From Bradyrhizobium centrolobii (GTDB lineage Bacteria > Pseudomonadota > Alphaproteobacteria > Rhizobiales > Xanthobacteraceae), in assembly GCF_001641635.1 (NCBI RefSeq), contig NZ_LUUB01000094.1, forward strand, positions 1-58,939: DNA of 58,939 bases, read 5' to 3'. Every line of letters begins with the position of its first letter. Position 1 is the first letter of the stretch. This document shows, one piece after another, positions 15,812-24,628 of this stretch. Below the pieces are notes generated by a model. The model saw nothing but the letters and a program-made list of their open reading frames with translations. It did no database searches and was not told where the DNA came from. The translations under genes were made by a program, and so were the position numbers.

Positions 15812-18151
15812 ATGGATATGCTGCCGCGCAGAATGCAGGTCGACTACGGCGCCGGGCGTGAACAGGCTTCGAGCTCGATGTCGACCGTGATCGATCAGTT
15901 GACCGGCCTTGTTCGACGGCAATACCGGGTCTTCGTCATCGTCCCCACTGCCGCGCTTGCGCTCGGCCTGCTCTATCTTCTGGTCACGCCCTCGCAGTAC
16001 ACCGCGACCGCCACCCTGCTGATCGACAGCAGCACGCTCCGCGTCCTCCAGAACCAGCTTCAGCCGCAGGGCGACGTGCCGCTCGATACGCTCCAGGTGG
16101 GGTCGCAGGTCGAGATTCTCGCCTCGCGCAAGCTGGGCCTCGCGGTCGTCAAGGACCTTCATCTTGCCGATGATCCGGAGTTCACCGGCGCGGGCGGCTG
16201 GAGCCTGTTCCCGCGTCTTGGCTCCGACACGCCCGACGAGCGCGAGCAGCGGGCGCTCGATGAATTTCTCGCCCGACGCACCATCACGCGCGCCGAGAAG
16301 ACCTATGCTCTGAACATCTCCTATACGTCGAGGAGCGCCGCGACCGCTGCGAGGGTAGCCAACGCGATCGCCGAGGCCTATATCGACGATCAGCTCGGCG
16401 CCAAATACCAGACCGTCACCCGCGCCGGCGCGTGGTTACAGGACCGCATCAACGAGCTGAAGTCGAAGGCGACGGCGGCCGACCGCGCGGTGCTGGAATT
16501 CAAGGAAAAGAACAACATCGTCGATGTCGGCGGCGGCAGCGCCTCCGCCGGCGCGGGCACCTCGAGCCGGCTGATCGGGGAGCAGCAACTGGTCGAGCTG
16601 AACAGTCAGCTCGCCGCGGCCCGCGGCGCGACCAGCGACGCCAAGGCGCGCCTCGACCGGATCGAGCAGGTTCGGAAGCTGGACGTCAGCGAAGGCGCGG
16701 TCGCAGACACCCTGAAGAACGACGTCATCACGCGCTTGCGCAATCAATATCTCGACCTCTCGGCGCGCGAGGCCAATATTTCGGGACGATACGGCTCCGA
16801 TCACGCCGCGGCGGCCAATTTGCGCGACCAGATGGAGGAGGTCCGCCGGAATATCGGCGCCGAGCTCGGCCGGATCGCCGGCAGCTACAAGAGCGACTAC
16901 GAGATCGCCAGGACGCGCGAGGAGAATCTGGAGCGCTCGCTCGCCGCGCTGGTCTCGGAAGGACAGCTCACCAATCGCGACCGCCTCGGGCTTGCCGAGC
17001 TCGAGAGCTCGGCAAAAGTCTATCACACGCTGTTCGACAACTTCCTCCAGCGCTACATGGAGGCGATCCAGCAGCAGTCCTTCCCGATCACCGACGCGCG
17101 TATCATCAGCCCCGCGGTCGCGCCGACGAAGAAAAGCAAGCCGGTGACGTCGCTGGTTCTCGCCATCGCGCTCTCGCTGGGCTTGATAGCAAGTGTCGGG
17201 ATTGCGGCGCTGCGCGAAGCGATCGACGGCGTCTTCCGCACGGCGCGGCAGGCCGAGCAGGAGCTCCGCGCCCGCTGCCTGTCCGTGATCCCGCTGGCGT
17301 CAGCGTCTGCCTCTCCCGTCCCCGCGCTTGCGCGATCCAGCGCCGCGGTTTCGGGCGACCAGGCCGATCCGGCCGGCCTGCCCTCGCCGCAAAGTGTGGC
17401 GCAGCACGCAACCCCAGACGCACAACACTACACGTTCACCGATTCCCTGAAGCGGCGCGCCGTCGACGATCCAATTTCCGTGTTCACCGAGGCGTTTCGC
17501 GCGATCAAGGTGGCGGCATGGCTGCAGGCCAGCGTCCGCGACACCAAGGTGATCGGCATCACCTCCACGTTGCCGAGCGAAGGCAAATCCACTGTCGCGT
17601 CAAATCTCGCCGCCTTGATGGCCGACGCTGGCCGGCGCGTGGTCCTGATCGACGCGGATCTTCGCAACCCCACCCTCGCCCGCTCCCTGACCCCGCGGCC
17701 GCAGACCGGCTGGCTCGAGGTGCTGAGCGGCAAGCTCGATCTCGCACAGGCCACGGGCCGAGAGTCCACGACCGGACTTGCGCTGCTTCCGCTGCTGCTG
17801 ACCGAAGCCCCCGTCCATTCCGACGAGATTTTGGCTTCACAGGGTTTTCGCGATCTGCTGGACCGGCTGCGCCAGACCTATGATTACATCATCGTCGACC
17901 TTCCGCCGCTCGCGCCGGTCGTCGACGTTCGCGCGATCGTCCCGGTGATCGACTCCTTCGTCTTCGTCGTGGGGTGGGGAAATACCAGCGTCAAGACGGC
18001 GCGGCGTCACCTGATGGCCGAGCCCGAGTTGCACGATCGCCTGCTCGGCGTGGTCCTGAACAAGGCAAACTTGCGGATGCTCGAGAGGTTCGAGCAGCCC
18101 GGCGTCTATCAGAATGGGTATTATATGAGAGGCGGCTACAGCATACCGTAA
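15812..18151 (+). CDS. Polysaccharide co-polymerase with BY-kinase domain (Wzc/ExoP type)
   Basis: A 779-residue inner-membrane protein controlling exopolysaccharide chain length and export. The Wzz part starts near residue 25 (VIDQLTGLVRRQYRVFVIVP), with the first membrane helix about 40-60 (ALALGLLYLLVTPSQYTATA), a long periplasmic coiled coil, and the second helix about 445-470 (LVLAIALSLGLIASVGIAAL). The cytoplasmic kinase has Walker A ITSTLPSEGKSTVASNLA (about 583-600), Walker A' VVLIDADLRNP and Walker B YDYIIVDLPPL. A C-terminal tyrosine cluster (Tyr766, 770, 771, 776) is the autophosphorylation tail. GAGGA lies 11 bases before the start. Its partners are the Wza-like export lipoprotein (31407-32615) and the sugar phosphotransferase (18781-20241). 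No cognate low-molecular-weight phosphatase is in the window. Confidence 0.93.
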   Translation: MDMLPRRMQVDYGAGREQASSSMSTVIDQLTGLVRRQYRVFVIVPTAALALGLLYLLVTPSQYTATATLLIDSSTLRVLQNQLQPQGDVPLDTLQVGSQVEILASRKLGLAVVKDLHLADDPEFTGAGGWSLFPRLGSDTPDEREQRALDEFLARRTITRAEKTYALNISYTSRSAATAARVANAIAEAYIDDQLGAKYQTVTRAGAWLQDRINELKSKATAADRAVLEFKEKNNIVDVGGGSASAGAGTSSRLIGEQQLVELNSQLAAARGATSDAKARLDRIEQVRKLDVSEGAVADTLKNDVITRLRNQYLDLSAREANISGRYGSDHAAAANLRDQMEEVRRNIGAELGRIAGSYKSDYEIARTREENLERSLAALVSEGQLTNRDRLGLAELESSAKVYHTLFDNFLQRYMEAIQQQSFPITDARIISPAVAPTKKSKPVTSLVLAIALSLGLIASVGIAALREAIDGVFRTARQAEQELRARCLSVIPLASASASPVPALARSSAAVSGDQADPAGLPSPQSVAQHATPDAQHYTFTDSLKRRAVDDPISVFTEAFRAIKVAAWLQASVRDTKVIGITSTLPSEGKSTVASNLAALMADAGRRVVLIDADLRNPTLARSLTPRPQTGWLEVLSGKLDLAQATGRESTTGLALLPLLLTEAPVHSDEILASQGFRDLLDRLRQTYDYIIVDLPPLAPVVDVRAIVPVIDSFVFVVGWGNTSVKTARRHLMAEPELHDRLLGVVLNKANLRMLERFEQPGVYQNGYYMRGGYSIP

Positions 18152-18166
18152 CCGCCCGGCCCTGCG

Positions 18167-18535
18167 CTAGCCGTTGTCCGGACGCCGCATGCGCGGCGCC
18201 TGACGCGCCCGCAGCTCTTCTTCATATTTCAGCTTTTCCAGGAGCATGTCGGTGACGAGACGCCGCAACTGGGCATTCTCGACCTCCAGCCGCTTGATGG
18301 TCTCCTCGGAGCTCGCGTCGGTTGTAACGGTACGCGGTACAATTTCCGCGGCGCGGCGCCCCATGTCGGGGGACGGCTCGGAAGATTTGAGCATCTTCTT
18401 CCAGCGATGGTAGGTCATGATGCTGACGCCAAGCGCCTTGGATATCTCACGTTGGGTCTTGCCTTTGGCCGCGAGTTCATTGGCCTGCGCCAGCTTGGCG
18501 GAAATCTCGTCCGAGGCATGCCTCTTGCCAACCAT
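18167..18535 (-). CDS. IS3 OrfA-like helix-turn-helix protein, free-standing
   Basis: A 122-residue protein resembling the OrfA half of IS3-type transposases. It has a homeodomain-like helix-turn-helix (KRHASDEISAKLAQANELAA, then TQREISKALGVSIMTYHRWK) and a C-terminal leucine-zipper segment (IKRLEVENAQLRRLVTDMLL). No OrfB integrase follows; downstream (leftward) is the converging kinase gene 15 bases away. The start at 18535 has GAGGGG upstream; the frame open to 18721 is ignored. An orphan of this type within an EPS locus suggests a domesticated DNA-binding regulator, but a broken insertion sequence is the alternative. A second protein with a similar zipper lies at 32980-33192. Confidence 0.75.
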   Translation of the reverse strand: MVGKRHASDEISAKLAQANELAAKGKTQREISKALGVSIMTYHRWKKMLKSSEPSPDMGRRAAEIVPRTVTTDASSEETIKRLEVENAQLRRLVTDMLLEKLKYEEELRARQAPRMRRPDNG

Positions 18536-18780
18536 AATGGGTCCCCTCAGGCCCGAATTGCGCCAGCCCGGGTCTAGTAAGCGCGAATCGTGAACCTTTT
18601 CAATAGGCCCGCCGGACGAGCCGCAGCCATGATTACCCGCACGGGCAAACACACCACGCGGTGAGACCAACAGGGCTTGAGCCCAGTGTCGGTCGAACAC
18701 ACCGCAAACCGGGCTCACCAATGAATCAATGTTAACTATTCTGTATCGTTTCGAGACGCAGCGCGACGCGCGGGTTCACG

Positions 18781-20241
18781 TCAATATGCGTTACGCGACC
18801 GTATCAATTCGAATGCCGTCCTGAACATGATATAGAGATCGAGCATCAGGCTCCAGTTATCAATATACCAAAGATCGAGCGCAATCCGCCGTTTCATGAG
18901 CTCGAGCTGTGGCGTACCGCCGCGATAGCCGTGGACTTGCGCCCAGCCGGTGATGCCCGGCTTCACGTGATGGCGGAACGCGTAGTTCGCGATCATGCTG
19001 CCATACTCGTAGTCGTGCACCAGCGCGTGCGGGCGCGGCCCGACGATCGACATATCGCCCTGAAGCACGTTGAGCAATTGCGGCAGCTCGTCGATGCTGG
19101 TCTGGCGGAGCAGACGTCCGATGCGGGTCACGCGCGGATCCTGCCTGGTCGCCTGCACCACCGTGCCGCCATCTTCCTGCACGCTCATGCTGCGCAATTT
19201 GTAGATCACGAAGGGCTTGCCGTTGAAGCCGTGGCGGCGCTGCCGGAAGATCACTGGCCCTTTCGACTCGAGCTTGATCGCGATCGCCACGATGACCAGC
19301 CCGGGCGACAGCAACGCCAGCGACGTCGCCGCCACGATCATGTCGAGCAGCCGCTTGGCCAGGCGATCGAGCGTCGACAGCGGCGTCGGCTGCACCTCGA
19401 CCATGTAGAGCCGCTGGGGCATCGAGGTCTGCCGGCGCAGCACGGTCGACACCGCGCGATCCGGCAGCAGGCGAACGGGAAGCGGGATCACGCGTAACTG
19501 GTCGAGCACGGCCTCGATGTCCTGCGGGCTCGACCAGGACAGCGCCAGCACGATCTCCTCCGCCGCGGCGTCCCGTATGCGCTTCATCAGCGCCTCATCG
19601 TGCTGGACGGCATTCGGCGAGGACAGCCTTGGCACCTCGTTGCGCGGCAGGGCGATGCGCTCGGCCTCGTCGAGGCCGAACCTGGTGAGGAGATCGCCCC
19701 TGGCGAACTGCGCCAGCTCGGCCTGAGTCCCGATCACCACCGCGCGGCGGCCGCGGATCGTCCCAGCGACGAGCGCCGATCGAAGGCAGCGCTTTCCCAG
19801 CCAGCGCGTCAGCAGGAGGGTGGCGCCGCCGATCGCGAAGAAACATACGACCGCACCGCGCGAGGCATCGCCACCGGATTTGAACAGGAAGAGCAGCACC
19901 GCAAGAACCAGCGCGGCGAGGCACCAGCTGGCCCACACCCGCCCACCGTCGCGCTCGTCTTCCAGGAGCAGGTTCAGCCGATAGAGACCGAGGAAGTGCG
20001 CCACCAGCACATAGGCGAGGCTCGCCACCAGGCCCAGCCCGGCATAGAAGCCGGCATCGCCGACATTGCCGCCAACCGCGCGCTGATAGATCATTCCGCC
20101 GACAGCCCCTGCCGCGACGATGAGGGCGCAATCGACCGCTGCGAACAGGGGCTCGATGAAGCTGAACGGAAGGGCCAGGCGAGCTCGCGGGCGGCTCTCA
20201 AACGCTGACGTCGATTCACCCGCGTTAGTCAGATCGGTCAC
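18781..20241 (-). CDS. Polyprenyl-phosphate sugar phosphotransferase (WbaP/ExoY-type, EPS initiation)
   Basis: A 486-residue inner-membrane enzyme that transfers a sugar-1-phosphate to undecaprenyl phosphate, the first step of exopolysaccharide repeat assembly. Five membrane helices span residues about 25-165 (for example LFAAVDCALIVAAGAVGGMI, GGATLLLTRWLGKRCL), with a CoA-binding-like domain in between. The catalytic end from about 285 shows LAKRLLDMIVAATSLALLSP, GPVIFRQRRHGFNGKPFVIY, KLRSM, IGRLLRQTSIDELPQLLNVL and GDMSIVGPRPHALVHDYEY, then HHVKPGITGWAQVHGYRGGT. All active-site segments are present. The start at 20241 gives a normal length. The shared 14-base motif lies 68 bases upstream. 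With the Wzz/kinase and Wza-like genes it forms the EPS assembly set of the window. Confidence 0.93.
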   Translation of the reverse strand: MTDLTNAGESTSAFESRPRARLALPFSFIEPLFAAVDCALIVAAGAVGGMIYQRAVGGNVGDAGFYAGLGLVASLAYVLVAHFLGLYRLNLLLEDERDGGRVWASWCLAALVLAVLLFLFKSGGDASRGAVVCFFAIGGATLLLTRWLGKRCLRSALVAGTIRGRRAVVIGTQAELAQFARGDLLTRFGLDEAERIALPRNEVPRLSSPNAVQHDEALMKRIRDAAAEEIVLALSWSSPQDIEAVLDQLRVIPLPVRLLPDRAVSTVLRRQTSMPQRLYMVEVQPTPLSTLDRLAKRLLDMIVAATSLALLSPGLVIVAIAIKLESKGPVIFRQRRHGFNGKPFVIYKLRSMSVQEDGGTVVQATRQDPRVTRIGRLLRQTSIDELPQLLNVLQGDMSIVGPRPHALVHDYEYGSMIANYAFRHHVKPGITGWAQVHGYRGGTPQLELMKRRIALDLWYIDNWSLMLDLYIMFRTAFELIRSRNAY

Positions 20242-20308
20242 GGCTCGCCCCCGAGGTCGGTATGCGATCCCGATATCACGCCGATTGTACCATAATTATG
20301 ATATTTTT

Positions 20309-20322
20309 TATCGTTCGTTAAC
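20309..20322 (-). promoter_or_regulatory. Shared motif, copy 2 (upstream of the sugar phosphotransferase gene)
   Basis: On the minus strand this reads GTTAACGAACGATA, matching GTTARYRAACGATA. It is oriented with the downstream gene, 68 bases from its start, and is embedded in the near-palindrome CGTTCGTTAACTAACG (20312-20327). An AT-rich block (20291-20310) follows toward the gene. Confidence 0.55.
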
Positions 20323-20340
20323 TAACGTATCGCCGACGCA

Positions 20341-20362
20341 TGACGGCGCATTCGCGCCGTCA
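20341..20362 (-). terminator. Hairpin downstream of the TPS-linked operon
   Basis: TGACGGCGC (20341-20349), a 4-base loop and GCGCCGTCA (20354-20362) make a perfect 9-bp stem 35 bases beyond the stop of the PpiC gene. There is no T run on the minus strand, so termination strength is uncertain. Confidence 0.5.
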
Positions 20363-20396
20363 CTGAACTGACACAAAATCCGGAATCCGCCGCACT

Positions 20397-21446
20397 CTAG
20401 CGCGACGGCACAGCGTCCGGCTTCGCATCGGATTTGGACTCCAGCAATTTGGACAAGGCGATCTCATTGACGACCGGCGGCGTCTGCTTGAGCAATTCGG
20501 CCACATAGGCACGGCGGTTGGCCTCGACGCGCTCGGCCCTCATGCGCTGCACCAGGCCCTCCCTCACATCTGCGAGCGGCCGCGTGTGCGACGCCTCGGT
20601 GTCGAGGAGCTTGAGGACGTGCCAGCCATCCTCGAGCCGGATCGGATCGGTGATGCCCGATTTCGGCAGGCCGGTGACCTGACCGCGGATTTCGGTACGC
20701 AGGTCCGGCTCGGCCACCCAGCCGATCTCCCCTTCCCGACCCGCGCTCGACGCATCGTCGGACGAGCTGCGCGCGATGGCGCCGAACTCCGCGCCCGGCT
20801 GCTTGATCTTCCTGACGACGTCGTCGAGCTTCTTGCGCGCCGCGTCCTCAGTGGACTTGTCGGCATCCTTGGCGAGGTTGACCACGACCTGCGCCAGACG
20901 GAAGCGCCGCGGAACCAGGAAGGCGCTGGCGTTCGCCTCGTACACGCTTCTGATGTCGGCATCGCTCGGATAATTGTCGCCCACCGTCGTCACCGATTGC
21001 AGATAGGTTTCGACGATCAGGGTGTCGCGTGCGCGCGCAAGCTGCGCCACCACAGCCGGCTGCTGATCCCACTTCTTGGCCATCGCTTCCTTGAGCACCA
21101 GGCGATTGGCAAGGATCGCGCGCACGGTCTGGCTGAGCAGCGCCGGATCGCGCGCCATCGCAGCCTGCTGGCGTGCATCGAGAAGCTGCATGGTGGCGCG
21201 CACTTCCTCGGCCGTGACGTCGCTGTCGCCAACCCGGGCGATGACCTCGCCGCCCTTCACGGCCGCATTGTCCTGCCCTGCCGGAGCCGGCTGCGCCGCT
21301 ACCGGTGACGGCGTGGCCGGCGCAGGCGTTGCTGCGCGCGGGGCTGCGGGCTGGGGCGGATTGCGTGTCTGGGCCATCGCCGGCGACGATACCGTGGCGC
21401 ACAGCGCGCCGGCGAGCATCGCGAGTTTCAAAACGTTCCAGGTCAT
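20397..21446 (-). CDS. Periplasmic PpiC-type peptidyl-prolyl isomerase (last gene of TPS operon)
   Basis: A 349-residue secreted parvulin. A signal peptide (residues 1-25, ending PAMAQ) is followed by a proline/alanine-rich linker (about 26-65), a SurA-like helical N domain (GEVIARVGDSDVTAEEVRAT onward) and a parvulin domain about 175-290, with FRLAQVVVNLAKDAD, FGAIARSSSDDASSAGREGE, IGWVAEPDL, ITDPIRLEDGWHVLKLLD. Parvulins of this type chaperone unfolded polypeptides in the periplasm. The start overlaps the stop of the coiled-coil gene by 4 bases. Position at the end of an operon led by a TpsB transporter suggests that it keeps the giant adhesin unfolded in transit, which is inference supported by the similar PpiC gene at the end of the P. 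aeruginosa pdt operon (memory). Confidence 0.88.
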   Translation of the reverse strand: MTWNVLKLAMLAGALCATVSSPAMAQTRNPPQPAAPRAATPAPATPSPVAAQPAPAGQDNAAVKGGEVIARVGDSDVTAEEVRATMQLLDARQQAAMARDPALLSQTVRAILANRLVLKEAMAKKWDQQPAVVAQLARARDTLIVETYLQSVTTVGDNYPSDADIRSVYEANASAFLVPRRFRLAQVVVNLAKDADKSTEDAARKKLDDVVRKIKQPGAEFGAIARSSSDDASSAGREGEIGWVAEPDLRTEIRGQVTGLPKSGITDPIRLEDGWHVLKLLDTEASHTRPLADVREGLVQRMRAERVEANRRAYVAELLKQTPPVVNEIALSKLLESKSDAKPDAVPSR

Positions 21447-22036
21447 GGCTTGGCCTTCTGTTCGATGATCTTGTCGCGAAAATCCTGGGCCGCGTTCTGA
21501 TGCTCGACCCGTTTCAATCCGAACACGGGATCGTGGTCGAGCACCTTCTCCATCGGATCCATCGCCTCATATTGCTTGACGGCATCGTCGGCGATCTTCA
21601 CCAGGCGGACGTTCTTGGCCTCGCAGGCCTTGGCGCTCGCCTTCCATGTCGTCGCCTCGCTCTCGAGCTTGGCGCGCTCGGCATCCTTGGTCCGCGCCAC
21701 GTTCGCCGCCTCGCCATAGGCGCCCTTCCACTTTTCCAGGGAATCGTCGCGTTCGGCGATGCGGTCGTTGAAATCCTTCACCGCCTGCCGATAGGCCTGC
21801 TCGGCCTCCTTGACCTGGGCACGGTAGGCCTCGTTCTGCTTGCGCAGACGATCGCGCTCCTGCTCGGCCGCGGTCAGCTTGGCCTGCACTGCGGCGCGCT
21901 GGTCCTCGGCGGTGCGGGCCTGCGCAGTGGCGCTGCGCAGCGCCTCGCGCAAGCGATCGCTTTCCTGGTCCGCATGGGCGGTCGAGGCGACCGTCAGCGC
22001 CAATGCGGTGACGAATGAGAGACGCAACAGCCGCAT
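21443..22036 (-). CDS. Periplasmic coiled-coil protein of the TPS operon
   Basis: A 197-residue protein with signal peptide MRLLRLSFVTALALTVASTAHA, followed by a continuous heptad-rich coiled coil over about residues 24-130 (ESDRLREALRSATAQARTAE, KLTAAEQERDRLRKQNEAYR). The end holds a lone pair of features: Cys in KASAKACEAKNVRLVKI and a conserved-looking DPVFGLKRVEHQNAAQDFRD. No enzymatic motif is visible. It starts 2 bases after the porin stop and overlaps the PpiC gene by 4 bases, so it is tightly coupled to both. Function unknown; a periplasmic spacer or tether between ExbB/TonB and the outer-membrane proteins, or an adhesin chaperone, are possible. Confidence 0.8.
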   Translation of the reverse strand: MRLLRLSFVTALALTVASTAHADQESDRLREALRSATAQARTAEDQRAAVQAKLTAAEQERDRLRKQNEAYRAQVKEAEQAYRQAVKDFNDRIAERDDSLEKWKGAYGEAANVARTKDAERAKLESEATTWKASAKACEAKNVRLVKIADDAVKQYEAMDPMEKVLDHDPVFGLKRVEHQNAAQDFRDKIIEQKAKP

Positions 22037-22038
22037 GA

Positions 22039-23850
22039 TCAGAACCTCGCGTTGAGATCGAGCTGGACGATGTCGACGGCGTAAGGCAGGCCGGCGATGT
22101 TGTTGGCGCTCATCCAGCGCACCGAGGCCCAGATGTTCTCGCCGAGCCCGACATTGCCGCCGATGAAGTAGCCCTTGAGGTTGGTGCCGCCGAGGCCAAA
22201 GTCCGAGTCGACGAACGCGTCCACCATCGCGTCGGATTCAAGATATTTGTAGCCGACATGCGCGTTCCAGTCCCAGAGATGCTTGATCTCCTTGTTGCCG
22301 ACCGTCATGCGCGCAAGCCAGCCCTGGTTGCCGCCGTTGAAGGGACCATCTCCAGTCGGTGCGCCAGCGAAATTGTTCACTGCAACGGCAGCGACAGCCG
22401 CCCGATCGAACGCGGTGTTCCAGATGTATTCCGCGTCGAGAATGACGTGAATGGGATTGAATTGGGAGAAGTCAAGCTGAGCGCTCGCGACAACAGGCCG
22501 GAAATCGCTGGCGAGGCCGTAGTACTGGAAAGCTAGGGTCTGCACCGGGAATTGCACGTCCGGAATATTGCGCAACCGCATATAGGTGTTGCCCTTCTGG
22601 GCAAAGGACGGGCGAAGCAGATCGGTATCGCAAGTGTCGCTCGCCAGATATACAAGACACGCGCTCGACAGGCGTCCTCTGACGTTCGTGAAATCGTAGT
22701 AGGCGACCGCCATTGACAGATTGGTTTCGGCGTCGAACCTCGCGGCGAATCCGGTCTGCGCACCGAACAGCCATTTGTCGCGGCTTGGTAGCTTGACCGG
22801 TACGACGTTGTTACGTTCCAGATCCGCGATGTTCAGGCCGGCGTTCAAATCGGTGTTGAACACGGGGAAGGCGCCGCCAACGAAGAACGGTGTGAAGCCC
22901 TCGTCCACCTCGTGCGTGGCCTGCACGGCAAAGCCGTCGAAGCCGAGATGGTTGTACCACACCAGATCGGTGGGCGACCAGAACGGGTTGTCGAACCGAC
23001 CGATCGAAGCCACGACATCCTGCACGGGCTGATACTTGATGAATGCTCGATCGAGCCAGACCGCGTATTTCGAGAAATCACCGCCATTGCCGCCGAACGT
23101 CTGATTGGTCGAGACCGGTGAGCTGCTATCGCCCGTCGCGATCCTCAGACCCGCAGTGAAGCCATCGAACAGATCGACATCGGCGCCGAGCCTGGCCCGG
23201 AAACGGAAACGATTGCGATCCTGCGAGACATTATAAGTCGGCGGAAAATAGGGGTTAGGGATGGCAGAGTTGTCCTCCTGGAATGGAGACCCCGTGTTGA
23301 TGGCGTTGAAATTGGTGAGCGGTGCGTTTCCAGCCGGAAAATGGTCCCCCTCATAGCGCGCGCGGATGTCGCCGTAGAAGCGGATCCGCTGCGCCCACTC
23401 CGGATACATGCCCGGTGAAGCCCAGTTCTCCTTGTGGGCGCGGTCCATGACCTCGGCCCTGATCTCTTCGCGCAGCTGCTTCTTGACGATTTCGGGAACG
23501 TAAGTCACGCGTTTGGTACCGGGCGGCGAAACCGCATCGGCGGCGGTCGTTGCCTTCTTCTCCGCACCTTCCGCCTTCGCCGTCGCATCGCGTGTGGCCT
23601 GGCGGGCGACGTAGGCCTCGTCATCGGCCTGCTTGATCAGCGCAGCCGCCTGCTCCTCGGTGAGCGTCCCCTGCTTCACCAAGAGATTGATCAGGTTGAC
23701 CGTCGCGTTCGACGATGGCGGCGCGTCGCGCGACACGGTCGGACGCTTGCCCTGCGGCATCCCGTCGTCCTGCGCCGCGGCGGGGGCTGCGAACGCGATC
23801 AGCATCAAAGCCGTCGCTGCCAGCTCTCGCGTCTTCATTTCACGCCACAT
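22039..23850 (-). CDS. Putative outer-membrane porin (16-strand-like barrel) of the TPS operon
   Basis: A 603-residue outer-membrane protein. Signal peptide residues 1-26 (MLIAFAAPAAAQ), an N-terminal helical periplasmic segment (LINLLVKQGTLTEEQAAALI, about 52-95) and a large barrel from about 155 (AQRIRFYGDIRARYEGDHFP) to the C-terminal aromatic in IVQLDLNARF. The style (LLVKQG..TEEQA.., RFYGDIR.RYE, GRF.NPFW) fits the 'putative porin' family. A start at 23850 is chosen because GAGGTG lies just before it; a second ATG at 23838 would also leave the signal peptide. It follows TonB by 52 bases. Cargo is unknown. A porin inside a TPS operon is unusual; it may release a substrate sensed through TonB or may help adhesin display. 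Confidence 0.85.
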   Translation of the reverse strand: MWREMKTRELAATALMLIAFAAPAAAQDDGMPQGKRPTVSRDAPPSSNATVNLINLLVKQGTLTEEQAAALIKQADDEAYVARQATRDATAKAEGAEKKATTAADAVSPPGTKRVTYVPEIVKKQLREEIRAEVMDRAHKENWASPGMYPEWAQRIRFYGDIRARYEGDHFPAGNAPLTNFNAINTGSPFQEDNSAIPNPYFPPTYNVSQDRNRFRFRARLGADVDLFDGFTAGLRIATGDSSSPVSTNQTFGGNGGDFSKYAVWLDRAFIKYQPVQDVVASIGRFDNPFWSPTDLVWYNHLGFDGFAVQATHEVDEGFTPFFVGGAFPVFNTDLNAGLNIADLERNNVVPVKLPSRDKWLFGAQTGFAARFDAETNLSMAVAYYDFTNVRGRLSSACLVYLASDTCDTDLLRPSFAQKGNTYMRLRNIPDVQFPVQTLAFQYYGLASDFRPVVASAQLDFSQFNPIHVILDAEYIWNTAFDRAAVAAVAVNNFAGAPTGDGPFNGGNQGWLARMTVGNKEIKHLWDWNAHVGYKYLESDAMVDAFVDSDFGLGGTNLKGYFIGGNVGLGENIWASVRWMSANNIAGLPYAVDIVQLDLNARF

Positions 23851-23902
23851 GACGTCACCTCTTCTGCTCTCAACTCACTCACGGTCACTCGTCTCACCGC
23901 GC

Positions 23903-24619
23903 TCAGCTCGGGCTTCGGGCCGAGAAGCGGGTAATGATCGGCATCGGCATGTCCTTGGGCGGCGGTTCGCGCACGCGCATGCCGCCCACCACCTGGTCGC
24001 GGATCTCTGCATCGAGCGCGCTGTCCCCCGTCGATGGCGACAGCTGCACGCGGGTGACTTTGCCCGAACTGTCGAGCCACACTCTGACTTCGGACCGCAT
24101 CACGGCGTAGCGCGTTTTTTCGTTCGCTTGCCAACGGGCTTCGATCTGCGACTGCAGCATGCTCGCGTACCAGCCGAAGCGGCTGTTGCCGCCGCCTCCG
24201 CCGCCACCACGACCTTTGCCCTGCGCCAGACCACCACTGCCCGGCCCGTTGCCGAGGCCAAGATCCGGCGGCCCCGGCGTCGGGTCCGGTCCCGCATCGG
24301 GCGGCGCGTCCTTGGGAATGTCGACGGGCTTCTCCTCGACGACGTCCTTGACCGGCGTCTGCTCCATCACCTTCTGCTCGGGCTGCTGTTCCGGCTGCTG
24401 CTCGGGAGGCGGCGGTGGAGGCGGAGGCGGCGGCGGTGGAACGATCATCGTCACCTGAAGCTCGTTCACCTTGCGCGGCCGATCCTTGTCGCCGCTCATC
24501 ACCAGGATGATGCCGCCGACCATCAGCGCGATCAGAACGAGGGCCGAGCCGCCCAGCAGCAGATAGCGCCGCCATGCCGGCGGGCCATCGTCGTCGTTGC
24601 TGTCGTCGCCGAAGGCCAT
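23903..24619 (-). CDS. TonB-family energy transducer
   Basis: A 238-residue TonB-like protein: short cytoplasmic N-terminus, one membrane helix (about 19-41), then a striking run of twelve prolines (residues 61-72) followed by EQQPEQQPEQK, a glycine-rich spacer (about 125-145) and a TonB C-terminal domain (about 146-225) with WYASMLQSQIEARWQAN, VRVWLDSSGKVTRVQL, STGDSALDAEI and MRVREPPPKDMPMPII. TonB carries energy from the ExbB/ExbD proton channel to outer-membrane receptors. No TonB-dependent receptor is in the window; the only outer-membrane partners nearby are the TpsB transporter and the porin. Encoded 9 bases after ExbD. Confidence 0.92.
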   Translation of the reverse strand: MAFGDDSNDDDGPPAWRRYLLLGGSALVLIALMVGGIILVMSGDKDRPRKVNELQVTMIVPPPPPPPPPPPPEQQPEQQPEQKVMEQTPVKDVVEEKPVDIPKDAPPDAGPDPTPGPPDLGLGNGPGSGGLAQGKGRGGGGGGGNSRFGWYASMLQSQIEARWQANEKTRYAVMRSEVRVWLDSSGKVTRVQLSPSTGDSALDAEIRDQVVGGMRVREPPPKDMPMPIITRFSARSPS

Positions 24620-24628
24620 CGTCGCGTC

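Noticed and set aside
16432..17883. A 483-codon frame overlapping the Wzz/BY-kinase gene on the same strand
   Set aside because: It is a shifted-frame shadow of a gene with intact Wzz and Walker motifs.
20312..20327. CtrA binding site (TTAA-N7-TTAA) in CGTTCGTTAACTAACG
   Set aside because: Only one TTAA half is present with the right sequence; the spacing of a second half does not fit, so it is reported as an unnamed shared motif.
24412..24450. GGCGGTGGAG-type simple repeat, considered as a tandem repeat locus
   Set aside because: It is the codon run for the twelve prolines of TonB, so it is explained by the protein.
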